From Panagrolaimus kolymaensis (taxonomy: Eukaryota; Nematoda; Chromadorea; Rhabditida; Panagrolaimidae): a stretch of 64,000 bases of DNA. Shown piece by piece: positions 1 to 13,817 of the stretch (its first letter is position 1; each line of letters opens with the position of its first letter). The translations under genes were made by a program, and so were the position numbers. Location of the stretch: contig JAJQJQ010000032.1 of NCBI GenBank assembly GCA_028622995.1, forward strand, positions 806,001 to 870,000, given 5' to 3'. The notes beneath the pieces were generated by a model, which was not told where the DNA came from, ran no database searches, and worked only from the letters and a program-made list of their open reading frames with translations.

Positions 1-3000
1 TTGGAAATGAATGGAAATCACAAAAGCGTGGAAAATAAAAATGAAATTTGTGCAACGCGTTTTAGAGCTTTATAAACTAAAAGGAAAAATGTTTTTTATG
101 TTACGAAAATAAGGGATCAGAGTCATTAATTAAACGTGGAAAAAACAAAACAAGCGATAGTCATCAGCATCAACCATCTGATATTTTTATATGCGTGTTT
201 GGGGAAGACATAAATGAAGAAAGTATCAATTTTTTTTTTGCTTTATAAAAAAAATTGAGATTTGGTCTAAACTTTAAGATTTAAAAAATTCTTCCCAAAT
301 GGTTTTTTCATAAAAAACAAAAATGTAAATAAAAGAAATATCTGTCATCGAAATGGTCGAATTTCGTTCCTTCAAAAATAATTTCTGTACTATGATGTTT
401 TCTTGTTTTTTACAAAACTTTTTAAAACAATAAAAAAGTTGTTAGCTATTTTGTTTGGAGAGATGAGAAGACTTTTCAATGCTGTTGCTGATCAGTGAAA
501 GGAAGGAAATATGACAATAGAAAAGAGGGAGGAAAAATGAATCACCGAGGATTAATAAAAAAAAACTTAAACTCACAAAAATGACGCTACTCGCTTCTTT
601 TTTCGCCACTCAAAAAGCACAAATTTTTGTGAGCCTTGTGAAAATTATAGTAAATTTTTGTGCTGTTTTTAGAAACTATAAACAGAAAAATGGTGTGACT
701 TTTTGATTTAAAAAAAAGCGTTTAAAAGAGGCAAACGATAAAGGAAGGTGGAATTAGTCGTTGCTGTGAATCGCCACTAATTTGGAAGCATTCGAAAAGC
801 GACTGATTGGAACTTTTTCAAAAAAACTTCTTCTTTCATTTTTACGCTTGATTAATTATTATAAAAAGTAAGAAAAAAATTAAATTAATTTTGGTAAATA
901 AAAAAAGGAGTAGCAATAAAATAAACCTCAAGGCCGCCATTTTTTTGTCCCAATCAAATATAAAAATTAAAGACACATAAAGAAAAGAAAAATAATTTTA
1001 AAAGTAAAATCAAAAATAAAAGCCAAAATCGACGAATCGAGAAAAAAAACCGGGTTTTTTGGTGAAAATTGTTTCATGAAACGAGAGTAGTTGGCAGAAG
1101 CAACGTTTTTTTTTTTACGTTGATTTTTTATTCTTGAAAGACAATCAAAAAAAGAAAGGGGTTGAACCAGAAAAGTTGAGCATGCACTTAAATTTGATGC
1201 TCATAATAAAAAAAAATCAAGAAAATGGATGAAAAATGGCGGAGACAGCTGAAATGACACTAATATTTAAAAAATCGTGATCGCTAACATTTCTTTAGTT
1301 CCCTCTATAAAGCGTTATTTTTCATGAGCTTTGGAGAAATATTTTAGCTGGGATGGGATAGAATAGAGTATGATTCATGCCTTTTTTAGTATACGTCAGT
1401 GAAACCTAGTTACTACGTCTAGTTTTTTTGCAAAAAAAAAGAAAGAAATTTTCTGCAAAGTCATGGAAACTGCTTCCTTGTTTTTTGCTATGATTCATGG
1501 CTAGCTTAAAACCTGTAAACAAGGGCAACGCTTTTATGTCAAAATTTCGTCTGAAAATATATGTCGAAAAAAGCATAATTTTAAAAACTCATAGAAAAAT
1601 TCCAAATATTTTAAACTTAAAAATGGATATTTGGTTGACCTCACTTGATTCCATCGAAAAAGGTAAATAAATATATATATTTTTTTTCAACAACATAAAA
1701 AAGGTTTTTGGTCTTTTCATTTTTTTTTCATTGTGTTTTTATTTTTTTCTTTCCGACGACGACTGTGAATAAAAAGGAAAAGTTCAATTTCTTGTAAAAA
1801 CACAAGCGTCGCTGCCATCAACAAATACAAAACGAAGCTCAAAGAAGCTTTTTCAAGCCAATATTATTTTCTTTCCATCGAAAAATAGACAAAATAAATG
1901 TTACAAAAAATATTTATTATTTACCTTACAAAAAGCTTAAGAAGCGAAATTTTTTTCATATTTTGCTAAAAGAAAAGGACGCCGAAAAATAAAAGAAACC
2001 GATAGTTTTTGCTTTTTTGGTTGCGGGTAATGCCGCATCCGCGCAAGCAACAAACCATTAAAAACATTTGGATAAAAAAATGATGGCCGACATCATCATC
2101 GTCAACGTTGTCGAAAAAAATGTTACACTCGCTTGTTTTCTTCTTTTTATGTAAAAATTATTTGTTTTTGTGAGGGTTGTAAGTTTAACTCTCGAATGTG
2201 ATTTCAAAAAGGCAGCTGGCCACCATTTTTAGAAGAAAGGGTTGCTTCCAAAATTGGTGGCTTCAAATCATTTTTAAAGCTGTCATCATGAAGAAAAAAA
2301 CCTTTCTGAATACAAATGTTGGGAAGGAGGAGGAAGGTAAAGTCGTAAATCTCGGTTTCCAATAAATTTAAAAAAAAGAAAGCAATCAAGAAAGATTGAA
2401 AAGCCTTTCAAAGGCAGAAAGATAAAAAGCGTCAGCCATCATCCAACAACCAGCAGCCTGTCTTTTATTCACGCATCTATTTTAGGGTGGAGAAAAAAAA
2501 GGAGAAAAGAAGGTCGTAAAATCATACATAGATTTTGACGTCACAAAATAACAACAAAAAAAAAGTTAAAATATCTTTTTGATTATTATTATTTTTTCTT
2601 TTTTTTTGCGCATGTCAAAAAAAGGCATGGGCATGATCGATGGGAGAAAAGAAGAGAGAAGAGAAGAAAAATCCAAAAACATGTCAATTTTATATCATCT
2701 TTTTTTTCTTTTTTCTGGTAAAGCTTTTGTGAAAAAAATGTCTATCAAAAGAGACACTTTTATGGTGAAAAAAAAGAAGAAAGAAAAAAAAGAATCTGCA
2801 AAAAATACATAGAAGAAAAAATGATAAAAATTTGATGTGAGGCTTTTAATGGAAATAAAAGCAAAGCCATAAATGCTGCGGGGAAAAGGAAAAGGTGGTG
2901 GCGCATCTTCGATGCGGAGGTTTTTTTATAATAGCACGCAAGTGGCGGGAGGATCAGAAAGAAAAATGAATGGAATTATGAGTCATGAAAGAAGTTAATG

Positions 3001-6000
3001 GGAAACAACAATAAACAAGACATAAAAGGTTAAGGAATGATCAGACTTCTTTATTTTACAAATAAAATAAAATAGAAAAAAGAATAAGCATTAATTGTAC
3101 CAACAAAAAAAACATGAGCTCTTCTTATTCAACCACATGCACTAAAATTAATCCATAAACATTCCAAATTTGAATCAACAAAAACAACCTCAAGCATTCT
3201 CCAACACCTGCCAAAATTTTAGCACCAATATTTTTTCTTCCCTTAAAGGCAACTAACTATCTCTTCAACTACCTGCTTAAATTATTTCAAAAATAAAAAA
3301 GATTTCAGCAATAAAGTAGTAAATTTATTTACTTCAAAAAAATAAAATAAATAAAAAAAAGCTATTAATTTTAAAGGAAAAAAAGAAGAAGAAAGAAATC
3401 GTTTCAAAGACCAAAAAGTAAAGTTAAAAACATTAAAAATTTAACGCCATTCTTAAGGCATTTTTGTTTTGAAACTAAAAAGAAAAACTACAAATAAACA
3501 AATAAAAAGAATTTAAACCTTTATGTTAACAAAAAGAGGCGCTATGGAAAATAGGATTCGAAAGAGAGAAAAAAGCGTGATTTTATTATAGTTATTTTTT
3601 AGGATTAGTTTAAAAGTTTGTTTAAAGGTTTTGAAAAAAGAATATGGAAAAGAAAAGTGATATCATCAATAATCTCAATTTGAAATGAAACTATTCATAA
3701 TAAAATTTTAGTATACCGGTGCCTACTAAAAAAAGTTTGTAAACACTATCAAGAAAATCGGAAGAAATTAAAAGCAACCAATCTCCAATAAATTTAATTT
3801 AAAAAAAGAAACATCCAAAAATGAGACTCCATTTTTTCCTCGTTTTTCATTCCTTTTCCCGCCAATCTTTCTTCAACTTTGTTTCTTTTAAAAACATCAA
3901 AGAATTTTAAAAATTTCTCTCCATTTTAAAAATTTAAACCATCCATTCAATTTTTACTCATAAATAAGAGTCTGGAATGTCGTCGGTTGCGCACCCGCAC
4001 AAAGTCAACAAAACAAATGAAAAAGAAAGTTTTAAAAAAAATTAAAAAAAAGCAACAACAAAAAAATGCGAGACTTAAATGCCGCCGCATTTAGTCACAG
4101 ATGTTATTTTTTATAATTGCATAAAAACATGGCATGGTCTGGTTTAAACTTAAATGGAAAAAAAAAAGAAAAAAAAGTGGTGTGTGTTTGGCACTTTTTT
4201 GTGTCACGGGGATAATGGTGTCAGGCATCACATTAGGGAAAATTGTTCACAATTAATATTTTTTGCAGAATACATTTTTTAATTGATAAAAGTTTATTCT
4301 TATTTTGAAGAAAGGTTATGGTATTATAGCTGCTTATTTAATGGAAAGCAAAGTTAATATTCGTATGGGAATAAACTTGCTGCCATTAAAAAAATTAAAT
4401 GAGTCCAAAAGAATTTATTCTCAAAGTACAAATCTCTTCATAAGGACAAAGTTTTTTTTAAATCCTTCTCAGACATAATTATCAATCAAGCAAGCAAAGC
4501 AGATAAACCAGACAACAAAGGCCGAAATCCAAGAACACGAGAAAAATAACAAAGGCTTTACGAAAGCTTTCTTTTCCTTTATTGCTTGAAGGCATAACGC
4601 AATTTTATTTTATTTTTAAATTAGGAAAGTAAAAAATTAATTTGAAAATAGAAGGATAAACCAAACAAATTTTATTGATAGCAAGTTTATATCCTTTTTA
4701 TGCGTTTTTTAAAACTTTTTTTTAATGTGAAACCGAGAGATCAAATGAGAGCTGACGAATATGATCCTTAAAAAATATATATATATTTGAGCTTTATTCC
4801 CGAAAATTGCTGCATCTTTTTTTTGACATTTTTTTTTGCCTCAAGAAAAATGCTCTTCAGTGTTTCTTTCTTTTGCAAAGATGAAGATGATGATCGAGCA
4901 AAAAAAAATTGAATGTGCAAACTTTAATGATGAGAAGGAAAAAGAAGAAAAAACAAAGAGCTTGCGATAAAGAATGGCTTGGTTGAAGAAAAAAAAAAAT
5001 AAAAAAATTATAAGTTGAATCCCGCTCAACAACAGCAAGCAGCAGCATGAAAGAAAAAAAGATGATAAATTTACTGGTTTTACACTTCCTTTAATTATAT
5101 TTTATTCTTTTATTCACGAGACCTTTTTTGATATATATTAAAATGCCTTGAGGCTATTCATTGAGTGGTAAGAGTAAAAGTCATGATAATTTATAAGGAA
5201 GTAAAGATGACATCTTTATGCTCCAAATATTAATTAAGGAAACGAAAATCCTAAATTGAAATGGATCTAAAAAGCTGAGGTTTTTCTTTTTAACCAGATA
5301 ACTTTCTGAAAAATTTATTTCTTTTTCATCTCTTTTTTCCTCATTACTGCAAATTATTAGTAAATTTATTACCACCATTTAAATTCGCAATTATAATCAA
5401 CCACCAATTATGATGATAAAACAATGAGAAAAAAGCAGAAATTAAAACGATAATTTTTTTTTCAGCGCTAAAAATCTCATTAAATTTTTATTTATTTTTT
5501 GTTGCTGCTGCTACTGCTGTAAAATTATTGTTCTCGTTTTTCATCTTTTTTTTTATTATTTTCTTCATTTAGGAAGCAAAAAAAAAGAGAAAACAAAATC
5601 TGGTTTAAACCATATATATTTTTGGAGAAGAAAAGAAAAGAAAAAAAGCAAAGCATCAATTATAAACTCTCTCTCTCAATAGAAAACTTTCAAGTGTTTA
5701 ACGGAAGCCAGTGAGCAAGAAAAAAAATTACAGTTTCATTTAAAACTTGTAGTCTATTTTTTTTTAAAACTAAACTCTGAAGAGAGAAGAAAAAACTAAA
5801 GTGACATTTTCCACACATTTTTAAGTCATTTTTTAGACTCGAAATAGAGACAAAATTAAGTATGCACACATTTTGTAAAGTCAAAGTTAATTAATATCAA
5901 AAAGTTAATTTAAATTAAGTTTTTTTTAATTAAAGAAAAAAATATTTTATTGGACAAAAAATGTTAAAAAATAATAGAAAAAGAAAAACAAGTCTTGAAA

Positions 6001-9000
6001 TTTTTTTAAAGAAACTATCGAAGGTTTTTGTTTGCCGATTCAATAGTTCGACGGTATTTTAATTGGATGAAATGGTTGTCGCGACAAAAAAAAATTTAAT
6101 TGATGTTTTTACGTTTAAAAATATAAAAAAAGAAAACAAAAGAATAACATGAAGAAAAAAAAAATGTTGTTGTAAAATGAAAAAAAGAAGTTATTTTAAG
6201 AGAGAATAAATTGTAAAGGTAATAAAAAGTTGACAAAAATTAGGCAATATAATTTTCGTTTTTGCTGGTAAAAATAAAAGTTATCATTTGAGATCGGCCT
6301 CAAAAGAACTTCAAAAAAATATATTGACATTTTCAATTCATGCCAATCAATCAATGATCAATTTCCTTTTTAACCTAACAAACAAAGCATCAAAATTGTA
6401 TCTTTAACCTCAAAAATAGAATAAAAATCAACTCTGCGTCAATCATACCTCAAAAAACAAGTCACTCTATGTATTGCATGAGTTTGTTTCTTATCAGTCG
6501 CTCAATTCTAGAAGAATTTTTTTAACGACGCTTGAAATGAGACAACTGCCTTATTTTAGAGCAAAAGAACGTTCGCTTCAAAGGAAGTTTAAATATAATT
6601 TTTAATGCTTTGCTTGTTTTTTGTTCAAAACCCATTTTTACCTTGTAGGGGTTTTTTTCTTGAAGGAAATCAACGACCAAGCAGCTTTAAAATGGACGAA
6701 GAAAGCACTTTGACACTTTTTAAAAAAGGAGCAAAACAACCGTAAAATGAGCTTAAAAATTGACGTAATTTTATGGCACCAAAAAAATAGTAGAAAAATT
6801 AATAAAAGCATGAAAATAGCTTGCTTTCGCTGCAGAAAGAAAAAAAGCTGGCAAATGACGAAGCACTTTGGAGAGAGAAAAAAAACATAGAAAAACGCAA
6901 TCCAAAAAACATGTCTTTCATTTGCAATGAAGCATTTTCAGGTGTCATAAAAATATTCTTTTCAGCAAAGAAGAAAACAAGCTTAAGTTTGAACAAGAAA
7001 AAAAAAATTGCGGAAAAGCAACAAGGAAGAGAAGGAATGAAACTGGTTACAAAAATGTTTAATGAGCAACAGCAGCAAATAATCATCATCATTATTCATA
7101 ATGATGATGTTGGAATCAAGGATAGCGATGAAACTTTAAATAAGAAAAATGCTTTTTAACACTTTCATCTTTCTTTCATTTCTCATGATAATCATGTTGC
7201 TCAAATTCGATCAAGAAAGTCCATGGGCTTGAATAATATTTCAGTGAGTAAAAAAAAGACAGACAAGAATTTTAAAAAAATGTGAGGGGATTTTGAAAGA
7301 GAGAGAAAAAAATCATGGAAAAAACAAGCGACACGTGGAGAAAAAACGAAAAAAATACATAAACAAAGCAATGAAACATTTCTTTTTCCTTTGAGGAATG
7401 AAGAATGGTGAATGAATGTTTTTTAGAGATCGAATACCATTCTAATAATGATTTCAACGACGATGGTGAGAGCGAGAAAAAGAGACAATATTGTTGTTGT
7501 ACTCAAATAGCGGAAGAAGAAAAAAACAAAAACAACAACATCAGCGGCTGCTTGTGGCTGTTGATAGAAAACGTGCATTTTAAGGTGAGAAGAAAAATGA
7601 AAGTGCAAAAATATGTTTGCGAATATATAAACTTTTGAAAGATTATTAGTGCATTTTTTATTGCTAAATAGAAAATTATGCAGTCTAAAACTAAATTTAA
7701 AAAAATAATAAATAGTCCTAAAATGGAGGGGATAAAAAATGGATGGGATATGAAACCAAACACATTAGAAAAATATGGAACAAGTGACTTGAATGAGAGT
7801 CAAGGCCACGCTTCCCTGTGGTGAACATATGAGCCAATGAGCCAACAAAGAAGAAGAAAAAAGAGAGGAAGAGGAATATTTTTTTCGTAAAAAAATCAAA
7901 ACATAAATAAATTCTTTGGAATTGTTGACACAGAATCTGGCCACATCAAAGACGACATCAAAAAAAAATAACACATACCTATGAATATAATAATCGGAAG
8001 GAAGGGAAGCTTACAACAAAAGGAAATAAAAGAATAAATAAATAAATAACAATGAAGTAGCATGGAGTTTCGAAAAGTGTTTTTTTCAAAAAATGCTCAA
8101 GGAAATGTGGTAGGCAATTATGCGTTTGTAAGTTTTAAAACTATCTCATAACGTGGCGTCACTCTAGAAAAAACTTCGCAATGTATAATAAACCATGGAT
8201 AAATTAAAAACTATCATGTGCAAAGTCACTAATATTTTTGACATCATAAGAATGCTGAAATATGTAAAATCGTGCAATTCTTAGAGGGCAAAAAAAGCAT
8301 GTTTTTCTAAGCTTCGAAAAAGGATATATTACAAAATTATTCATTTTCATTAGTATGTCAAAAAATAATTCCATAAAATTAATCAAGGTTTTTGATCGGT
8401 CTAATAAAAGCTATTTAAAAGTTATTCTATTCAATCAAAATTTTAGCACAGAAAATTTAGCATCAAACAAAAACGGAACGGAACATAAGCGATCATCCCA
8501 AATCCATAATAATTTGTTTATCATTTTGACAAGGTTATGCGTTCTAATTTAAAAATTTTCTTAAACAAAATTGATTAAATTTCATCCCGAAAAAATGATT
8601 ATCAAAAAGAAAAAGAAAAGAATCAATCAGTATGTCTTATTCATCGCAATTGCTTGCTTCAATCATTAACATTTTTGACGTTCGTTGTTTGTTCCGGAAA
8701 TTGTGATATTTTATTTAAAATGAATTTGATCTTTTAAAACAAAAGCAAAAAAGAAACAAATAAAGCAACAACAAAAAAAATTAGACTTATTTTTGTGGGT
8801 GGTTGAGAGAGTGCAGCAGCAGCTGTCGTCGGTCGTCGTCAATTCAAAACCGAATAATGAGGACAAAAGATTTTTTTGACTGATGGAATATTTTTGTTTG
8901 AAACAAAATTGAAAATAATTTTTTGAGTAAAGATTATTTTAGAGCGCTCATGATGAGACTTTGAATGAATGAATGAATGAAAGGGTTAATGATGGATTAG

Positions 9001-9587
9001 TTTACATTTTTGTTAGTGTTCGTTAAACAAAAAATGGTTGTGGTTGGAAGCGTTGACACAAAAATTGAGATTTTTTCTTCATTTGATTGAAGGAGGAAGA
9101 GAAGAACTTGAAATTGAACCGGAAAGTAACAACTGTTTTTGACAGACATTTTTTATTTTTCTTAATTTTTTAATCAAACGAATTTTTAAAATAAGCAAAA
9201 GGGTTTAAAAATTATTTTTGAGGCTAATAATAAGTAAAGGGATAGAGCAAACCCATATTTATATGAAGTTGCAACCATGAGTATTAAAGAAATAAAAATT
9301 TCAAAAAAAGTGAAAATCCAACCGACGTGAAAGTGTAAGCTTATCTAAGATATTAGAGGAAGAAAAAATCTGAAAATTAATTGCGAAAAAATGAAAACTA
9401 AAAATGGAAAGTCACTGAAGCGTCTACTTTTTTTTTGTTTAAAACAGGTCAACCGAGTTAGAAATAAAAACGAAAGCAATGTGATGGCTTACAAAGATAA
9501 GATTTAAAGAAGAAATAAATGTCTTTTAATTAAGGATTTCACTTTTTCTCTTTAAATTACTTTTATTTTAAAACAATATGCTTACTA
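1..9587. other. A+T-rich stretch without a supportable gene
   Basis: Both strands were read for exons with plausible splice sites and none was convincing. The open frames here are short and made of Lys/Asn/Phe/Ile-rich low-complexity sequence. The stretch holds poly-A, poly-T and GAAAAA-type purine runs, an AAAT run near 8036-8050 and a GAAT run near 8963-8982. It could be intergenic, or a long intron or upstream region of a gene outside the window. Confidence 0.6.
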
Positions 9588-11542
9588 TCAAATTAATTTT
9601 TGTTGTTGTCTCAAACCCAATGCTTTACAATATAAATTACAAATATGTTGCTCAAAAAATAAATTCATTCCATCTTCACCTCCATTGGTTTTGGAAAAAC
9701 GAAGAAGATTTTTGCAATGAATTGCTGGATCGGTCAAAGTGATTTTCTGTTTATCTTTGGTGGCATCGTTATCATGGCTAATTACACCTTGAAGATCCAC
9801 AATCATAAGATATCCATCGCTTTCCTGAAGAAAAAAACTTGAGCTTTTAATATTTCTAGAAAATTATAAACAAGCTTACCTCAAAAGTAAAATGCGAAAA
9901 TGCCATTAACATTTGAACAAACTTTAAATCAATTCCATTTTCCTTCGCTGTGTTTACACTCATTGCAAAATTTGCGTTGTTTGTAAACTTTACAAATTTT
10001 GCTGGAGCGCGAAATCTTGGTTCCACGCATAAATACCTCGATTTCCCTTCTGCATCGTAGACTTTCAAAGTACGTATCTTTAAAAATGTTATTTCCACAG
10101 CTTCAACCTTTGCTTCCAATAATTTTTTATTAAATCGAGCAGCAAAAAACTTTGCAACCGTAGAAATTTCAGTTGGAACTTTATAAAGCTTTGATGTATT
10201 ATCTTTTTGTCGATCACTGATATATTCTTTGAGAACAATTTCATCCACAGCTGAATAAGTTTCATCTCGGCCGAAATATGCTAAACGATCTCCACCTTTT
10301 GCAAATGGATTCATGGCAATTTTAAAACGCATTTTCATTTTCTTTTCTGGACTTTCTTTTTTATATTCTTCTTCTTTTAAAATTTCAAATTTAGTGATCT
10401 CTTTTAACGTTGGATATTTATAAGTAATAATATTTCCAATTTGTTGGGTTAAATGATTCCAATCTGGTTCTGCTTCATCGAGAGTGTAATTTCGCTCTAT
10501 TCTAGGTTCACCTTCTCTATCCGTCAAAGTAAGATCTCCTTCTTTTTCGATGTTCGTTGTAACTGAAGTTTTCACAGCTATGGTCACCGAATTAAAAAGA
10601 GATTCAACATTGCTCATATTAAATTCAGTTATTCTTTGACCGTATACTTGTGAAAATATTTCAATCATTCCATCCGTTTTTTCCGTAATTCGTCCAAAAC
10701 AATATTGCATTTGTTTTCGGCGAATTTGTGAAAAAAGTTGTTGCTCCGTTCGACCTTTAGGATCTCCATTTGGATAATTATCAAATCGATCATGATACTT
10801 TTTTCCATGGCATGGATAATCAGCTAAATGAAAAATAACTTTGGTGCCATAATCTTCCTGCCAATCGAGGGTTAAAGCAGCTTCCAATCCACCAAACACA
10901 TCTTCGGGTCCATCGAAACCTCCACCATCAGCTTTAAGGTTGCCGACAAACGTTTCAAACTGTTTAATTGATTCAGTAAAATTCAATGTTTCAATTTGCC
11001 TTAATCCAACTTCTTCATCACCAAAATCTCTATATCCAACAAAAGCTAGTCGTAGTCCTTTGGCAATCCCATTGGGGTTTTTGTTAACAGCTAATAAATA
11101 ATTTACGATTCGTTTAATACTTTTATGAACTTCATCCATGTGCTCATCCATACTTCCAGTGATATCCAGTAAAAAGCATAATTCCACTTTCGAAGCATCT
11201 CGAAGTCTTTTAAATTGCTTTTTAATACTTTTCAATCGAATTTCTAAAGCTTTATTCATTCTTTCTTCAAGCTCATCTTCAATCACATTCTTCCCGTATT
11301 TAATATTCGCAGCGTCAAATACAATTCGACACAATTCATTCAACTCTGTTTCTTGTCTTTTTTCTACAAAACATAAATTAAAAAGAAACCTTTTAATTTA
11401 TAAAAGTTTTACCCAAATCTTTATCGGCAAAATAGCAAAGTTTTGAATAATGTCCAAGTTTATCGCACCAAACACATTTGAAATTTGTTGCTGGGCATTC
11501 ATCCTTTTTATGAGAAGTTCCACACATTTTACACACGCTCAT
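9588..11542 (-). CDS. Zinc-knuckle / vWA / alpha-kinase protein (VWKA-like)
   Basis: Three exons join in phase: 11542-11413, 11363-9880 and 9824-9588 (TGA), giving about 616 residues. Exon 1 encodes two Cys/His knuckles: CKMCGTSHKKDEC, then CVWCDKLGHYSKLC, which fits C-X2-C-X4-H-X4-C. A basic, helical stretch leads to a vWA domain with the MIDAS-like motif FLLDITGSMDEH, near residues 105-300. The C-terminal third matches the alpha-kinase (MHCK/VWKA) family: FAKGGDRLAYFGRDE (glycine loop), VLKEY (candidate ATP-binding Lys), AFSHFTFE, GYLMIVDLQGV, LTDPAIH and the zinc-binding HICNLYCKALGL. Alpha-kinases are atypical Ser/Thr kinases; vWA members are known from Dictyostelium (VwkA), fungi and some animals. 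The knuckles suggest binding of nucleic acid or protein; that is inference. A TTTTATTAG acceptor about 40 bases before the ATG could be a trans-splice site. Domain calls are firm; substrate unknown. Confidence 0.88.
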
Positions 11543-12050
11543 TATTGCTGCTATGAAGGATTTGATATTTATGATCTAATAAAAGTATACGAAAAATCAA
11601 TATATGTAATTACAAAAAAGTATTTTTTAAAAATGATGCTATTGGGAAGAAAGACACGAAAATCTTTTTCTTGCAAATCAATGGCTGTTTAACGTTCGCT
11701 CTTCACTTTATTATTGTTCCATGCCACACCTTTTTAACGTTACAAACAACAACCATCTAATCGTTTTTGAAAGTGAAAATAATTTCTCTTTTCTGCTATG
11801 GTTGACTCACATGGTGTTATAGCATCTGTGAAAAGGTAAGAGACATCATTTATGTTCTTCCTATTAAAACCTTTGACCATTTTGGTGAAACAGAGTTCGA
11901 CCAATTTTTTACTAGTTTATTTTGAAAGAATCATTTATGTTGGTACGGTCGTCTGTCTTTGTGCTATCTTACAAAATATTTTAGAAATTTTTTAAACAAC
12001 TTTATTAAACTTTAAAAAAAAGTGAGATTAAAACAAAATTAAACAAATTT
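11543..12050. other. Intergenic, alpha-kinase gene to Gr-like gene
   Basis: This is the upstream side of the alpha-kinase gene and the downstream side of the receptor gene. Apart from a possible splice acceptor just before the kinase start I see nothing in it. Confidence 0.5.
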
Positions 12051-13817
12051 TCAAGGAACATATTTTCGATAAGCATTAAGATATTCGATGATGAATGGAA
12101 TTAAAAGAAAAGCGCGTTGAAAGAATTTTTCATTAATTTTAAAGCTTGAAAAAACTTTAGGTAAATAATGACTATGTTCGATTCGAAAAACAATATTTGT
12201 GGCAATCAAGGAAAGTTTTTCATTTGGTTCAGAATAAATTGATGATTCGAAGAGAACTAAATTGCTAGTTTCTGCAAGCTTATGAACAAAGTCTGAAGTT
12301 CTTTTAACACCTGCCATAATTACGAGCAATCCTAAAATATATGTATACACGTTAATGGTAATTATTTCCAATGAAAATTATAGTGTTTATCTTATTTCAT
12401 TAGCTTTTAAAAAAGGGGTTAATTTTGGAAATATATACGAAGATAAAAGGTTTCAGGCCTTCGAAATGAGAACTCAATAGCCTTTCTCTTATTTTTCAAG
12501 AAGAAAAGCTGTAAAGAAACTTACCCAAAATCATAAAAATAAATGAATGAATTTTGGTTAGCGTCAAAATTTCTTCCATAAAACTTCGGGTTACGAAAGC
12601 GCTCAAAACTTGTGTCGTAAATCCGGCAATAAATGTGAATGTAACAAGTCCACCAAATTGAGAAAATCCAAAGTTTGCTAAATCAAGCAACTCTCGATTT
12701 TGATTTCGATAATCAGAAAGGATTTCAATTTTATCAAGTTCATCAGCTTCAGCTGCTTTTTTGAGTTGTTCATTAAATTTCTCACATGTTGCAACAACGG
12801 TATTTGCAACTAAATTATATATAACCAAAGCTAATGAAGAAACAAAAGTAGCCCAAACTACGACAATTGTGTCAATGCGATAAATATCAGCTGGGCCAAA
12901 CATGCTATCACGGAATGTTGCCGATGAATTTACTGTGAGATTGCCACCGTGCATATAATGATCATAGGTTTGAGAATTTTCATAAACAAAAAATAAATGG
13001 GAAAAAATAAAGAATGACATAAATATTCCAAGTAAAATATGAGCGGTGACAAATGGTGTTCCAGTCGGAATCTAAAAAATTATTATTTTAGAGAATCTAA
13101 ACGCGAATTAAAGAACTCTTACTTCAAATCCAATAACTTTGGTGTACTTTTTTGTAAATTCATTATAAAAATTATTTTTTGCAAGTGTAAAAAGTGTTAC
13201 AAATGCAACAATTGAATGCATACTTAAAAATGCCATTGGCAAGGTGTACGCCCAATTTAAGGAAAATAACTGAAAAGTAAATTATAAAACTTGAATGATG
13301 AAAAAAGAGAGTAAAGCATACGGTAGTTTCTTGAAGTTTTCCTAATAAAAATATTGTTCTAAATAAAAGCGGAATAATTCCAAGAATAAAAATAACGATG
13401 CATGCAATTTTTGAACCTGATGTTGTTACTTCTGGAAACGGAGTAAATTTGTGAAATAAACCAAATATCAACGATTTCCATTGTCGTTGATTTTGAGTTT
13501 GACATGTGCCATTGTTTAACTGAAAACGATTTGATGTTAGTTAGTTTATGACCATTTTCTGGGAAAATATTGATAGCTCAAAAAAAAAAACTTTTTATAA
13601 AAACATAATTGCCTCGAATTATGTTTACTTTTTCGATAAATTTTTTTTAAAAACACAAATTGATGTGAATTTTTCATTCCAAAATTTAAAATAAATCCTT
13701 TGACTTTTCGCGTTGAAGCTTTTATTAACATTTTTTAAAGAACTCCTTATAAACCATTTAAGCAACAAAAAAAAAGCTTACCAAAACTTTATCATTATTC
13801 ATCTTTGGTAAACTCAT
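12051..13817 (-). CDS. Seven-helix membrane protein, gustatory-receptor-like
   Basis: Five exons join in phase: 13817-13782, 13519-13322, 13269-13123, 13071-12525 and 12331-12051 (TGA), about 402 residues. Hydrophobic segments include KIACIVIFILGIIPLLF, the MAFLSMHSIVAFVTL region, VTAHILLGIFMSFFIF, VVVWATFVSSLALVIY, GGLVTFTFIAGFTTQVL, IHSFIFMILGLLVIMA and a C-terminal QRAFLLIPFIIEYL. A long cytoplasmic-type loop before helix 5 ends in YRNQNRELLDLANFGFSQFG. That loop pattern and the short C-terminus after the last helix resemble the insect Gr / nematode GUR-LITE-1-EGL-47 class, which acts in chemosensation or light sensing. The final TYxxxxxQF motif of that family is absent (EYLNAYRKY instead), so the family call is tentative. 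An acceptor (TTTTTTTAG) lies just before the ATG. Confidence 0.6.

Noticed and set aside
7080..8050. ATC and AAAT simple repeats as possible regulatory arrays
   Set aside because: Ordinary short microsatellites in A+T-rich DNA.
1..9587. Many short frames such as 2579-2812, 6821-7159 and 7503-7763
   Set aside because: Lys/Asn/Phe-rich translations of poly-A and poly-T tracts, no conserved pattern.
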